Of a DNA stretch of 64,000 nt, positions 1-13,600 are shown piece by piece. The translations under genes and the position numbers were made by a program. Origin of the DNA: Moringa oleifera (lineage: Eukaryota > Streptophyta > Magnoliopsida > Brassicales > Moringaceae); the NCBI GenBank assembly GCA_021397835.1, contig JAJFZO010000882.1, positions 496,001 to 560,000 of the forward strand, read 5' to 3'. Position 1 is the first letter of the stretch. Every line of letters begins with the position of its first letter. Under the pieces are notes generated by a model that had not been told where the DNA came from, made no database searches, and worked only from the letters and a program-made list of their open reading frames with translations.

Positions 1-855
1 CATTTTTCTAGAAATGCCAGTGAGAATGTAACTGATGGCTGACTTTCAGCTTATGTTCTGCCTTAATGCCCAAAGTATTTGAGGAGCCTATGTGAGGTTG
101 TTAGTAAAGTTAGGCAGCAAAGTATCTTTATTAAACAAGTGAAGTTATGAATTTAATTTTTAGAGTGAAAAAAACACCATCAAGTCTACAAGGAGTGCTT
201 ATGGGAAATATTTTCAGCTTTCTTTCCAGCCTTAGTAGTCTAGTGATCTTTCCTCCTTTCATTGGTTCAACAGGTGACAAGAAGGAATATGGATGAAGAT
301 CTTGGCTTGCTCCCTAGATTGTAGTTCTTGTCGCTATCAATTGGAAATGAACATCATACTTCTTTTAGAAAAACAGTCCATATGTATGGTGATTTGTTGG
401 AACTAGGAAAAGCTGTTTTCTTATTCTATTACATATTTATAACAGTTTACCTCATAATTGCTATGTTGAAGAACCCTACTATGCTTGGGATTACCTGTTC
501 TATCCCTTTTTCTGTCAATTAGAACCAAAAGGAAAGGGGTAATCTTTTTTCTTTTTCTTTTTTTAATATGCTACTTCTTGAGGCCACGGCTCCTCTCTAC
601 TCTTTGTTGAGACTTAATATATATGTCCCTTCTGAGTAGTCATGTTTCAACATGTGGCAACAGGTTCTTGCCTTGTGGGTTTGGGCCTCAAAGAAGAATA
701 TTTCCATATCATGTTTGTGCAATATTGAATTCACTGTTGTGCTAGTGAAAGTTTAAAGAAATTGTTCCAAATTTGAGTCTAATATGCCACATTTGGACAA
801 ATTAAGTGGAGGCCTTGAATTTTAACATTTTACATATTGCCTGACAGAAATACAG
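1..855 (+). other. intron 1 of chorismate synthase (partial)
   Basis: No chorismate synthase coding sequence is visible before the acceptor at about 855. No transit-peptide-like reading frame is apparent here, so I read it as intron sequence downstream of an exon that lies off the left edge. Confidence 0.6.
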
Positions 856-3800
856 GCAGCTGGGAGCACATTTGGGACTTATTTCCGTGTTACCACATTT
901 GGGGAATCTCATGGAGGTGGTGTAGGTTGTATTATTGATGGATGTCCTCCTCAGCTTCCTGTCTCAGAGTCTGATTTGCAAGTAGATCTTGACAGAAGGT
1001 ATTTGATATTGAGGATTTATCATTATATTTTAAGCTTACAGAGTGATGGCACTGTGTATCCCCCAGAGTGGTAATTTGTTCTATGGTTTGTTGTTTGCAT
1101 GTTGATGCAAGTGACCATGCAATGCAATAAAGTTTGTGTTTACGGTAATTTTATGGTTAATGAATGCGGCAATGTAGAGGGTTAACTATTGCAGTTATTT
1201 TTTCCAGGAGACCAGGTCAGAGCCGAATTACGACTCCAAGGAAAGAGACTGATACATGTCGCATATCTTCTGGGATTTCTGAAGGTCTGGTGTCTCTCTT
1301 GGACTCGTAATTGTTTTCTATGAATAATTGGTGCACCTACATGTATACTGATGATTTGTTACTTGTAGGACTGAGTACTGGCACACCCATCCATGTATTT
1401 GTACCAAATACTGACCAGAGAGGACATGTAAGTATCTGGTGCTTGAGTTGTCACAATTTTTGGAAATGATTGCGCCAAACAACATCCTGCTGTTTGAAAG
1501 ATGGTTCCTTTTCTTTTGATTTCTTTTATGTAAAAAGTTTCATCAAGAAAAAAGAAGAGACATACTGGATCTCATGGGGTAATTATATCACCATATTTGA
1601 ATAAGATGCAACTATTCAGGGAAAAGGTGGGGTGTCTTCAGATTCCTTTTTTTGGCGGTAATTGTTCTCTTCATTAATTTATCATCATCGAGAATGAGTT
1701 GCTTGGGACCTCGCCAAGGTTATGTTGTGCATGTGGTATTTTATAGGACTCGATGGCTCTAATTCGCATATTGTGTCCAAAATGATTGCGTTTCACTTAT
1801 GGTGCATTTATTTTCTTTGTCTTGAAGCGTCAACTTCTAGGTGTCTTACAATGTTGCTGTTGTAGTATCACAATCTTTCCTGCATGTGGCATCATGTTTA
1901 ATGGTGGTTTGTTTCAGTGTATAAAAGTGTGCCATAGCATGAAAGGAGAAAACTTCCAGTTCCTTCGGAATTCTTTAAAATTCATAAGACATCGGTCACC
2001 TTAGCTTAGTAATAACTGATTTGAAGGATGTGAATATTCATAAAATTGGTTATGGGTGCATTTCATCAGGGATCCATTTACAATGATGTTCGTAACGCTT
2101 CAACAATCTCTAATTGAATTTTCAGGATTACAGTGAAATGTCTGTTGCTTATAGGCCTTCTCATGCAGATGCAACTTATGACATGAAGTATGGTGTTAGA
2201 TCAGTGCAGGTGAGCCCTTTAGCATTTTAGTTCAATGATACTATTGGCTTTTTGGAAAATGTGGACAAGACCTAACTCCAGTTGTCTGTATTTGTTTTAC
2301 ATTTGAAGGGTGGTGGTAGATCTTCAGCAAGAGAAACAATTGGAAGAGTCGCAGCTGGAGCTGTTGCCAAGAAACTTCTCAAGCAATTTTCAGGAACTGA
2401 GGTGTGCAAGTAGCTGCTTGTTTGACCTTATAATTGTTTTTATTGTCAGTAGGGCACAGAGATTTGCATTCTTGTTTTCATGTTTCTATCTCGGTGAGTA
2501 TATCTTTCACAGCTTACTATATTCTTGGAAATGATGCATTGAACCAAATTTAATATCCTTTGGTATTGGTGAACTTTTGTTTTTCCTTTTGCTCTTAGTA
2601 TTTAAGTTAGTATTTTGTGATGTTTTCAGATTCTTGCTTATGTCTCTCAAGTCCACAAGGTTGTACTTCCAGAGCACCTAGTTGACCATGACACTTTGAC
2701 CCTGGATCAGGTATAACTATATTTTGTAGAACTTTGGTTACTTACTGAGTGGCATTTGAAGTGTTTTTTATCTCTTATCTCTTTTGATATTTGAAACACT
2801 ATGTTCCTACTTTAGTTCCTTTGCATGGCAACTTACTAGCTGTTGCATTCCTAGCATGTCCCTGTCCTCTTTATGCACCAAGAGCCAGGCTCTAAGCATT
2901 TTACATGTTCAAATTTAAGAGCCTAGATTTGCAACATGGTTTTCTGCAAATGTGTTACATGCAACCATTAAATTTATTTTTGGCTGTGCCTTCAATTGAG
3001 TTCCCTCTCTGTAAATTTGCTGTCTCTTTCGGTTTCCAACCAGATTTAACTTCACGATGTCGTGTTAGATGTTGTGCCTCACAAATCTGAAATTTCCATT
3101 TTATATTCCAATAAGAGATGCTTCATTCTGTAGCTTTGCTAATTTCGACAACTTTGTATTAAGTATCCATTGCCCTCTAATTTTGCTGACCTGTGATAGC
3201 AAAGCCCTAGGTTGGTTGGAAGTAAAATGTTTGTCTTGCTGTAGGATAAAGTTTCTTGTCATGTTTCGGGATATCAATTGAAAGACTTCTGTCATGTATA
3301 TGATACTGTAACACTTGAAATGCATTAGTCAAGGCATTTTGCCATTATCCTTGGAAAAGATAAAAATGGATATAAAACATGCAATTTACTGCATGCATGC
3401 TAGGTTCTTAACAGTAAGCCCTGTTATGGGGTGATGCAATTTAAAGTTCAAAATGGGTTGAATTGTAGCCTTCGAAAGCTTTATTTTTAGATGGAGTCTT
3501 GTGAGGTAGTGTTTAACCAGCAAAAGCAAACTGGAAAGCTGCTCTTTAAAGGGGATCTCTTTATCGTGGTTAACATATCATTGCAAGAGTATTGACATGA
3601 CATGAAGGGAAGACTTTTTTATCCAATGAGATCATTACATATCCCTCCCTCTGTCTCTATGTCTCTATCTTCCTCTCTATCTCTCAAACACACACATTTC
3701 AGATGCTAAGTTTTTCATTTTTTTTGCAACATTTTGTTTCTTGACAAACTTTTCAGTTCTTTGAAAATCCTTGTTGGCATTGAGCTAGGTGATACTAGAC

Positions 3801-6800
3801 ATTTTAAATAATGAGATGCTTTGGCTATATCATCTATTTGAGAAACAAACTTCTCATTTATTTGGAACTTGTTGAAATAAAAATCAATTTTCAAAAGGTT
3901 TTGATAGATGCTATAGAGGTACTTGTAAGTTTTACTGGGTATGCCCTATATACTGCCTTTGGGCAACGCTTTCAATAACTAAGAGATCCGAAAAAGGAAT
4001 AACACATTTGAGTTGTATATAAGGTGTGAGACTTGGTTTGCATCCCAAGGGGTACCCCATTTTTGTTGAAGATGAAGGAGATGAGCCCATCAAGGTCCAT
4101 CACACACATGCGCGCGTCATCGCCTCAGTCCGACCAACTGGGTTCGGGTTTGGATAGCATCTAATTATTTTTTTAGAAAAATAAATAAACGTATTATTTA
4201 TTTATTTTTTTGGGATTGAGTCAACAGTACACCTCGTCGGCCTTGTCAGCATGCCTACACATCTGCACGCCACCTCGGCCCATTAGCGCACTAGCTCGTC
4301 AGACTTGATCTTTTACCCGCTAACGTCACCTTGCCACTTTTTACGTTGTGGCTATGCAGAAGTGGTCTTTGCACGCATGGAAAATATGCGAAGTGTGCAA
4401 CTACATCTCTTTTTTCCTTGAATCTCTCACCCTAATCACCTTATAAAGCATCCTTTTTCCCTCTCTTAAACACACAATAAAAGTCATTCAAGCTTTATCT
4501 TTTCCTCTCCTCAGCTCTCTTTACCTAAGTTTGGTTTTTCATCTCTCCCAAAATCAAAATTCTTATTTTAATTATTATTTTGATTTCAAATAACCTTTTA
4601 AGTAGTATTTTCGGTTTCTTACAATGCATAGGAGATCCTCGAGACAGTTTTTTGGGCTGTTTTATCTCGGGAACGACGAGGCTATAGACACATCGAAGGT
4701 GAAGTCGCAAGACATTTTAAAGAGAGCGACCTAGTCCACGACTTAGCCTATCGGATTTTGATAACATCTTTCTTATTTGTTATTTATTTCAGAAGCAATA
4801 ATTGTCAATAATTTTAAAACTTATTGTTGCCATGCCCGCTATTATGTCTACTGTTGAAATAATTTTTGCTAGTGCCGACCTTTGCTCAGTTGGTAGAGTA
4901 GAAGATTGTAGTAGGTAAAACTAAGCAGGTTAATCCTTAGGTCACTGGTCTGACCTGTCGGGTTCGAACTCGAGTTCGAGATCGAGTCCCAGTCCGAGTT
5001 TGGGTTAGGATAGCACTTAATTATTTTTTTTGAAAAAAAAAAAAACATATTTTTCAATTGTTGCTTCTAAAAGAAATAACAAATAAGAAAGATGTTACCA
5101 AAAATCCAATGGATTGAATTACAGAATAAGTTGCTCTCTTTAAGAATTTTCATGGTTCTACCCTCGATGTGCAATATTCTATAGTCTTGTTGATTCTAGG
5201 ATAAAACAACTCAAAAAAACTTTGTGTCAGATCTCTTATGCACTCTACAAAGTTGCTCGAAATCAAATAATAGTCAAAATAAAAATAAATAAGGATTTTG
5301 TTTTTGGGGGAGATGGAAAGGCAAACTTAGGAAGTTTAGGATGTGATGGGAGGAGAGGAGAAGAGAAAGCTCGAATGGCTTTTGTTGTGTGTTTATGTGA
5401 GGAGAAGAGAAGGATTTAATAGGTGATCGGGTGAGAGATTCAAGGGAAGAAGAGCTGCAGCTTCGCCTCATTTGTGCACCACATGTGCAGAGACAGTTTT
5501 TGGACAATCACGTCGCCAAGAGACCAAGTGAGGTGGTGTGGTAGGCGAAAGATCAAATCTGTCGGATTAGTGTGCTGATATGTAGGCATGTTGACGTGGT
5601 TGGCAAGGTGTACACTGGAGGGCGAAAGACCGAGTATATTATTTATTTTTTTCAAAAAAGATAATTAGGTACTATCCAAACTTGGGCTTGGCACTGCTGG
5701 TTGGACTGACAGTGGCACAGCACGCTTGTATGTGTGGCGGACCTTGATGGTCCTATCTCCTCCTTCTTTCAACAAAAGTGGGGTGCCCCTTGGGACCCAA
5801 ACTCAGTTAAAGTCTCACACGTTATATATTGCTTTCAAATGTGAGATTCTTCAAAGAAGGATATCTTTATATCATCTACTTTGAGAAACAAACTTCTCAT
5901 TTATTTGGAACTTTTGTTGGTCTTATATTTTATGTTATGGGCACACATATGAAGCTATAGGTTCCTTTTGCATTATTAATTATGTGCTTTTTTAATCTGC
6001 TGTTTTATGATATACAGGACTGGGCCAAAGGGGATAAGATTTATGTTAATCTAAGAATTTGGATTATTATGATTTGTATTCAATTTTCTTAAGTAAATCT
6101 ATGCTGAAGATTGTTTTTATCATTCACTGCTCTTTTTATGATATTTGACGATTAGTTTTGATGTGCTACTTACTATCTCGTGTACATTTTCTCAGATAGA
6201 GAGTAATATTGTGAGGTGCCCCGATCCTGAATATGCTGAGAAAATGATTGCTGCTATAGATGCTGTACGGACCAAAGGGGATTCTGTCGGTGGTGTTGTC
6301 ACATGTATTGTTAGGAATGCCCCACGTGTATGTATTTCCTCTTTCTCTCTCTCGAAGGCAAATTTTTGTATGCATATGCTTCGCGTGCATGTCCATGGCT
6401 TCCTTAGGTGTAAATTTTAAATGGTTTCTTGACTTAAATACAAATGTGTAGAAATACTTTCATGGCTTTTAATTCTTATATGAATGTGTTATAGAAGTTT
6501 GAAAATCTTCACTGTGGGGCAGGGGCTTGGTTCACCAGTCTTTGATAAACTTGAAGCTGAACTGGCAAAAGCTGTTATGTCATTACCTGCAACAAAGGGT
6601 TTTGAATTTGGCAGTGGATTTGCAGGTTGGTATTTGGGGTGCATTAAATTAGAGTTTTTCAATTGAGTGGGAAGAGGAGCTTGATCTCTTGTATGGATGG
6701 ACTTCTGTTTGTTCCTTTTTTGGTTGTTTCTTAATTTTGGTCTGGCTGATTGTGAATTGAAATCCTTGCAGGTACTTTTATGACTGGTAGTGAACACAAT

Positions 6801-7951
6801 GATGAGTTCTTTACAGATGAACATGGAAGAATCAGGACAAGAACAAACCGCTCTGGTGGGATACAGGTACCTGGTTTTGTACCCAAATAATCCAATTCTT
6901 AAGATGAGTTAAACATTTATGATTTCTTGATTGAGCCTGAGAAAAGCTGAAACATTCCGTTTTAACTTTCAGGGAGGAATATCCAACGGTGAAATAATAA
7001 ACATGAGAATAGCTTTCAAGCCAACATCTACAATTGGAGTAAGTTTGCTCTCTTTCTCTCTCTCTCTCCAGAACACAGCATGTGTTGCCAAGAAGTCACC
7101 TTTTGTGCTGCCTAGTCATAGAGCTAGTGTTCCATATAGATGGTTCTACATCGTCTTTCATGTCCCATGTGAAAACCTGGCATCTCCATTTCCATTAATA
7201 TGAAGTCTCTGCAATCTTGAAGATTTTCTGGGTCAGGCTACTATGACTGAAGTCTTATTTCTGTTTTCTGGTAAACAAGAATTTTGATAAATGCAGGGTT
7301 AAACTTGAGATCTTTGCATCCCTTGATTTAATCCTAGAACCTCCCAATTGCTTTATCCAAACACAACCTTACATTGTCCATGCAGACCGTGTATGTAGCT
7401 GGTGGCAATTTGCCTATACGCTCGTGTCCTATGTCACTGCCTAGGCTTCCTTGCTGTATGTCCATGCCTGTTTCTTGTCCTCTTTGATTAGTTGTTTAAA
7501 GTCAGACCAATCAACATTCTCAGTAGTAATTCCAGCTTGCTTCCTTCTGGTTTCTAGTTTTAGCTACACATTGAAGTGTTCATGATAAGGTTTCTTAAGC
7601 ATTTCTTCTGGGGTGCAGAAGATGCAGCACACAGTGACTAGAGACAAAAAGGAGACAGAACTGATAGCCCGCGGCCGCCATGATCCCTGTGTTGTCCCAA
7701 GAGGTACACCTTTACTCTCTTCATGACATTCTTCTCATTCATTTGTTTGAAAACCAAAAGAGTTTCTAATATCCATTGTTGGTTGGAATGTTGATTCAGC
7801 GGTGCCAATGGTGGAAGCCATGGTAGCTTTGGTTCTTGTCGACCAATTGATGGCACAGTATGCACAATGTCAGATGTTGCCCATCAATCCAAATCTACAA
7901 GAACCCTTGAGGGCTCCGAGGTTGGAGGAGCCAGTGAACCTGCCACTATAG
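856..7951 (+). CDS. CS: chorismate synthase, plastid (5'-partial, 12 exons)
   Basis: Converts EPSP to chorismate, the last step of the shikimate pathway, in plastids. Exons that join in frame: 856-998, 1208-1284, 1369-1427, 2126-2209, 2309-2401, 2630-2710, 6196-6327, 6523-6625, 6772-6866, 6973-7038, 7619-7703, 7800-7951. Together they encode 389 residues from [20 protein letters not shown] to the stop. Family landmarks seen: the [13 protein letters not shown]-site start, [70 protein letters not shown] and [19 protein letters not shown]. All introns are GT-AG. The exon with the start codon and transit peptide is not in the window, so the first intron is at least 855 bp. The 3485 bp intron (2711-6195) holds a foldback element. 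No frame breaks, so the gene looks functional. Confidence 0.96.
3826..3870 (+). repeat. direct repeat, left copy (45 bp)
   Basis: Reads TATATCATCTATTTGAGAAA and onward to TTTGGAACTT. The second copy at 5869-5913 differs by about one or two bases. The pair brackets the foldback element inside the chorismate synthase intron. Confidence 0.8.
3990..5860. mobile_element. foldback element with long inverted arms (MULE-like, no transposase)
   Basis: The left arm (about 3990-4800) and right arm (about 5055-5860) are imperfect inverted copies. Matched blocks include 4021-4105 with the reverse complement of 5735-5830 (shared GTGTGAGACTT, CCCAAGGGG and CATCAAGGTCC), 4225-4290 with 5560-5625, 4405-4540 with 5320-5450 (shared CTTGAATCTCTCACCC), and 4745-4800 with 5055-5115 (shared AACATCTTTCTTATTTGTTA). 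The loop of about 250 bp carries a tRNA-like SINE. No transposase reading frame is seen. Long terminal inverted repeats fit a non-autonomous Mutator-like or foldback element. The family assignment is inference, because I could not find a clean 9-10 bp target duplication. Confidence 0.75.
4873..5045 (+). mobile_element. tRNA-derived SINE-like sequence
   Basis: Has a pol III A-box-like stretch (GCTCAGTTGGTAGAG, 4885-4899) and a B-box-like stretch (GGTTCGAACTC, 4961-4971), then a tail ending in a run of A at about 5032-5045. It sits in the loop of the foldback element. The motif GGATAGCAC/TCTAATTATTTTTTT near its 3' end also occurs in both foldback arms (about 4154-4172, and inverted at about 5650-5680). 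So related tail sequence is shared between the SINE and the arms. Confidence 0.55.
5869..5913 (+). repeat. direct repeat, right copy (45 bp)
   Basis: Near-identical to 3826-3870 and begins within about 10 bp of the right arm of the foldback element. The left copy lies about 120 bp outside the left arm, so this is not a simple target-site duplication. Confidence 0.8.
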
Positions 7952-8195
7952 AAGACAAAGCGACTATTAGGGCACCTCACCTCTGGATTGATATCTCAGA
8001 CCGACTGTACTTTTTATTAGTAGCAATTTTTTTTTCGTATTTTATGCATAATTTTTCCATTTTTGTTGATTAAAATCTAAGTTTGCAGTTTTTTTATTGC
8101 TATATGTGCGTAAATCATAATTCCGGATGAACTAGGGTTCATGTTTGGATTATTGTTTTCCTATTGCTTTGTTGTATAAGAATTTACCCGAAGCT

Positions 8196-8201
8196 AATAA
8201 A
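8196..8201 (+). terminator. candidate poly(A) signal of chorismate synthase
   Basis: AATAAA about 245 bp after the stop codon, at the end of a mixed-composition stretch that then turns into AT-rich spacer. Position-based inference. Confidence 0.4.
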
Positions 8202-11200
8202 TTATTCTGAGGACTTATAACTAAGTCTTCTGCTTTTCTCTCCTTTTAATTTCATTGTCTCTCATTTTTGGTAGTTTTTGTAGTAAAACTATAAGACAAC
8301 ATTTTTATATTTTTTATAATAATTTCTGATGATACAATAATATGGATCAAAATCATAATGCTACCAAATAAAATTTCATGTCGCAAATTTCAGTTCAATT
8401 GGTTACGGTTCAAAACACCGTAACTTACCAATAATTTTGACAATTTTGATCAATCACGACATTTCCACAAAATTTGGTGACCCTTCAAAATCGGTAACCA
8501 TCTTTTCTATCACTTCTATGATATAATATAAACTTGGATTTATGTACACTAAGTCTAAGTCAATCAATCTCTTGTATTGTTTTTCACTCACCCTAACTTA
8601 GATTCAAACTTTAAATCAAGACAAAAGCTTAAACCCCAAAATTTGACCTAAATTTATGTCTTTAGACCTATGTTGGCTTAGTCTTATCAAAATTAATCGT
8701 ACACAAGATTGATTTAACACGATGCCAACAAAATCTTTGTATGTTTCTTGCCGTGTCTTCATCAACTAAATAATGCTGGATTAACATAAGCTTTCAACAA
8801 GAGATATGTCATTTTCTAGTTGATTAGGGTTCTTGCTGATTATTGGTTACATTATTGGTAGCCTCAACTTAATTTCATAATTTAATTTATGAATTGATTG
8901 TGTCGATGATGATATTGCATAGTGCCTACCTTTTACTGTTCATTAAACTATTGGTAGGGAAGGTTCTCAATTTATTGGTGGTAGTTAAGACATTATGTCC
9001 TGTATTTAATATTAAATGCCAAACATGTATAAGGCCGTTCCGTCATTGTCCGTCTAAAAAAACCATGTTAGTACATTATTTTTCTAAAAAGCATAAATGC
9101 AATAATGTGGGTATAATATTATTACATGATAAATAAATAAATAAATCATACTTGTTTATCATTTTTTATTATTTTAAAAAATCAAATAATTACCTAATAT
9201 TGATTTATTTTATAGTAAATATAAAAAACCAATTATATCTATTTTTTAAAACTTTATTTATCAATTAGATTAGTTATACATCTAATCTTTCAATTTGATA
9301 TAAATTATATTTAATTCAAACAACTATAAAAAATTAAAGGTATTTTTATTGATAAAATATCTTAAAAATTACTTAAATAAATTTTATACTCTATTTTGAG
9401 TTTATCCCTCTAATTTGAATAATTTTTTATTCACAAAATATTTTTAATAATATAAATTAAAAAAATATATTTTTTACATTTAAAACATTTTAAATTTTTT
9501 TATGATGATGTTTGAATTTTTTTATATTTATAAAAATTTAAATTAAAATTCATGGTATATGATCTTTAATTCAAATATTCAATTTTGATAAAATTTAAAT
9601 TAAATTAAATTAAGATATCATATGTACAATTGATCTAATTAATGGTTTACTGTGTAAAATAAAAAGTGAGTATAAATTTAAATTTTTTAAGTTACTGTTC
9701 ATTTTATTTATAAATAAAATACAATTTTATGTTTGAACAATTCTAAGTTTCTAAAATGTTATACTATGATATATCTCAACTTACCATTTAATCATACTAT
9801 ATTTTAAAAATTCATAGGTACATATCACTTAGCTTATGTCATTTCTCTAATGTTTTACACATGCACACAATTTTTTAAATATTTATTATATTGACTTGAT
9901 CGGTATTTATTCTATGTTGATTTGTCTTAAATTAACAAATTATTCAATAATCCCTTTTTTAATCACATTCATTTTAATTATGTTTCATTTTATTCTATAA
10001 TGATTTTATTAATGTTTCTATGTGAACCGATGAACCAAAGAATCCGGTGCTTTCTTGAGAAAGTGACAGAAATTAATTAAATTAACTTATTATTACGAAT
10101 CCTTTTAGCATGAAATACTCATGTGGATCTCATTTTTGATTAGTTCGCTTGTCATAATCATTTAACATACCTTAATCGCTCTTATAATTATTCATGAACC
10201 GCCAAGATGAGGTCCCGATCGTGGGCTAAGCTAAACTTTTGAATACCTTAATTAATTCCACATGGGTATATTAATTTAATTTTTTTTGTCACCCCTTGAT
10301 GTTGATTAATAACTTTATTTGTATTATTAATTAAATTAATTATAAGATAAGCTCGCGGAGAAGAAGAGTTCAACGTGATCATTTATCATTATCAAAGTAC
10401 AATTTGTATTAAATTATTAACACCTTTTATACATAAATATTTTGTTAAAAATTAAATCTAATTTATAAATAAAATAAAAGCTAAGAAAGATTAAAGTGTG
10501 AATGGAGGACGAGAAGGTCTAAATGTTCTAAAGCATAACCCTTTAATTATGAAATTATGATAAAGTAGATTCTGATATAAAGTAAGGTCTTAGACATTGC
10601 ACTATAACAAGATAATGTAATACATGAGATTATGATTAGAGAGAGAGAAAGAGAGAAATTAAATTAATAAGAGAAAGAATATAATGTTGAATGGATGACA
10701 AACAAAGCATGGTAATGCAATTGTAAAGAATAATGTATATGTGGATGTCACGTATGACCTAATTGGCTAAAGTCGAATGTCTCCGTCTTCTTTGTATTGT
10801 AAATAAAAAATTATTAAATACCCAATATTAGGAATTGATTGATGAACAAAGAAATTTGTATTATAAGGCGATGACCCAAAAGAAGAGGACAAAAAAGAGC
10901 ATACCCTCAACCATAAAAATTATTGTAAGGACTTTAGCCTTATTTAGGGAGGACTAAACTATAGTGAGGACCCTACATTGTGTTCTAAAATAGTGATGTA
11001 GGAGCGGTTCTTGTTAGTATCGTTATCTCTATCTTATAGTTTTTTTTTGTTTAATTTATTATTAATAATGATATAGTTAAAATAAATTATCAAATAAAAT
11101 ATTAATAAATTTATTAATTTTAAAGTAAATGAGTATGAGATACTCTCGATTAAAGAACTCTTTGATACTTAAATTAGTGCTTAAGATATAAGAATAAGAA

Positions 11201-13600
11201 AAATTAAATAAATGATAATATATATGTATTAGTTCTTTATAATATAAAAATATGATAAGATAATTTTTTTATTCTAATTAATTGAGTTTATCATATAGAT
11301 ATATTCGTCGAGAGTTAATGTATCAATTTTTATCTTAGTAGATTTTGTTCTTTAATTCTTTTTCCTTTTAGTTTGCAATTAAAGAATTAAGTGATATTTT
11401 TGATAAACAAATCAAGAGATACAAATAAATGGAAAATAATCATACGTTGATTTGAGTTTTTATTTTATTTTTTATGAAAGATGAAATGTTTTTTTTTTGT
11501 AATTTATTATATTAATATAATTAAAAGAATATATAAAATTTTAATTATTAATTTTATTAAATTATCATTTATCAAAATTTCCTTAAAATATGAATAGAGT
11601 CAAATCATCAAATCCTTTGCCAATCACAATTTTTCCTATGTGATATTAGCCAGAGGTTTCTTGCCTATCTCGATATAAAGATTTAATGGAAAAGGTTGCA
11701 CTACTACTTTGCACTAAAGTTGTTGAGTCTTTTTACACATAAAAGGGTAAAAAATGGCCTTGTCAAAGATACACAAAAGAATATCACAATTGTGGCCTGA
11801 AATGGACACTAACACAAACATCATAATCACCAAATTGATTTGCCCACCAAAAGGGTTCATCATCAATAAAAAGTAAATTTTAGGGTAAAACAGGACCAAT
11901 TTGATTTGCCCACTAAAAGGGTTCATCAATTAAAGCAAAATTTAGGTAAAATAGGATGGATAGGGTAATAGAATCTAGGGTTTTTGATGAGTGATGGATT
12001 GCCCAAATCCAAAACTCACTTTATTAGACATAGAGTGTGATTATTATAGTTGAGTAGAGGAATTATTTGGGTGATGTGTCTACAGGAAGATGATGAAATT
12101 TGGTGGGTAATGGGTCAAGTTATGGGATAAAGCCTGTTTGGGGGAACAATTTGTCTGATTTGAGCTTTGTGGGTGTCTTTGTTTTTGTTGTTGATGACAT
12201 GATTTTTGGAAGGGATGTTGATTAGACACCATTTGCATGCTTTATCATATATGAAGATTACCATTGCTTTAATTCCAAAAATAAACTATATTGTAATCTG
12301 TTTATAGCTTTTTATTTGATTAGGATAATGTCAAGTTTTGTTGTAATAATATTATCTTATTTAAACTTACAAAATAGACTACCAATCAAAATTTTTATGT
12401 TAATAAGAAAATAAATTTTAAATTATGTAAGATATAAAATTTAAAGGGTAAATATATATAATAATTTTTTGAATTATGTTTATTTTTTATTTTATATTTT
12501 AAAATATTAATTATTTTAATTATACATACAATATTTTAATTTTATTCAACTAGAATTTGAGATATTTAAATTATGATCTTACATAATGAATTTTTACTTA
12601 AAATTTGTTAAAGATATAAAAAAGGGACAATCAATCATTATAAAAAAAACTTTGAACTTTTAAAACAAAGGTTATTCAAAACTCCGAATTTTGAGTTATA
12701 TACAAATAAATTTTAATTTATTAATTTTATCTAAATTAAATTTTAATTTAAAAAATTATAAAAATTAATAACGTTTCATTATTTGAAATGCCTAAAAAAT
12801 TACTTACATAAATTTTATAATTTTATTTTTAAAATTAAATAATTTTTAACTAACGAACTACATTTTTATGAATTTTCAAATTTTTCATGGTATAATTTTT
12901 TAAAAAAATATTTCTAATGCTAAAAAAATTCAAAAATTTTCTATGATAATAATTTAAATATTTTTTTTACATTTATGAAATATTTTATTTAAGTTAAAAT
13001 TTATTATTAAATATCTTTAATTTATAAATTTTGATAAAATTTAATTTAATTCAAATGGATAGATTAAAGTTTATCTAAAGACCGAAAATCAAAACTTGTT
13101 TGCAGGAGAAAGGAGAGTAAAACCTAAGGTTTTAAATGATCTTTATTTATTTTATTAAAATATCTCATGAGTCAAAGTTATCAAAAATTTTAAAAAATAA
13201 AATCAAAATAAAACGTAAACTAACAATCAAAATATCCTTAATATTTCAAAAATGTTAAATATTTGAATAAATAATTAATTTAAATTAAATTATAAATATA
13301 TATAATTAATCAATACATTAAAATTTAAATTGAAAACAAATATAATTAAAATATTTACCTAGAACTAAAATATGTACGTGGAAACATCTCATGTTTCCCT
13401 CTAGTCTTGCCTAACTATTTCATGCCTAACTATTTCATCCCTTCAAAGTAAGAAATTTGATACTTTACGTACCTTAGCGAACTTTGCTTCGGAAAATATT
13501 AAAGTCTTAGTGTCTTTTCACATATGCTCACGCATGCATTGTTTGCGATAATTGTCTTAGGCTGGTCCTAAATAATTAGATATATAAATGTCTTTGTACA
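8202..13600. other. AT-rich intergenic stretch
   Basis: About 5.4 kb dominated by A/T runs. I saw no coding exon chain, RNA gene or transposon ends. A short imperfect direct duplication lies at 11829-11930, where AATTGATTTGCCCACCAAAA recurs about 65 bp later. Confidence 0.6.
11829..11932 (+). repeat. two-copy direct repeat
   Basis: The unit with TTTGCCCAC(C/T)AAAAGGGTTCATCA occurs at about 11835 and about 11900, and both copies are followed by similar AAATTTAGGGTAAAA-type sequence. Local tandem duplication of about 65 bp. Confidence 0.7.
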
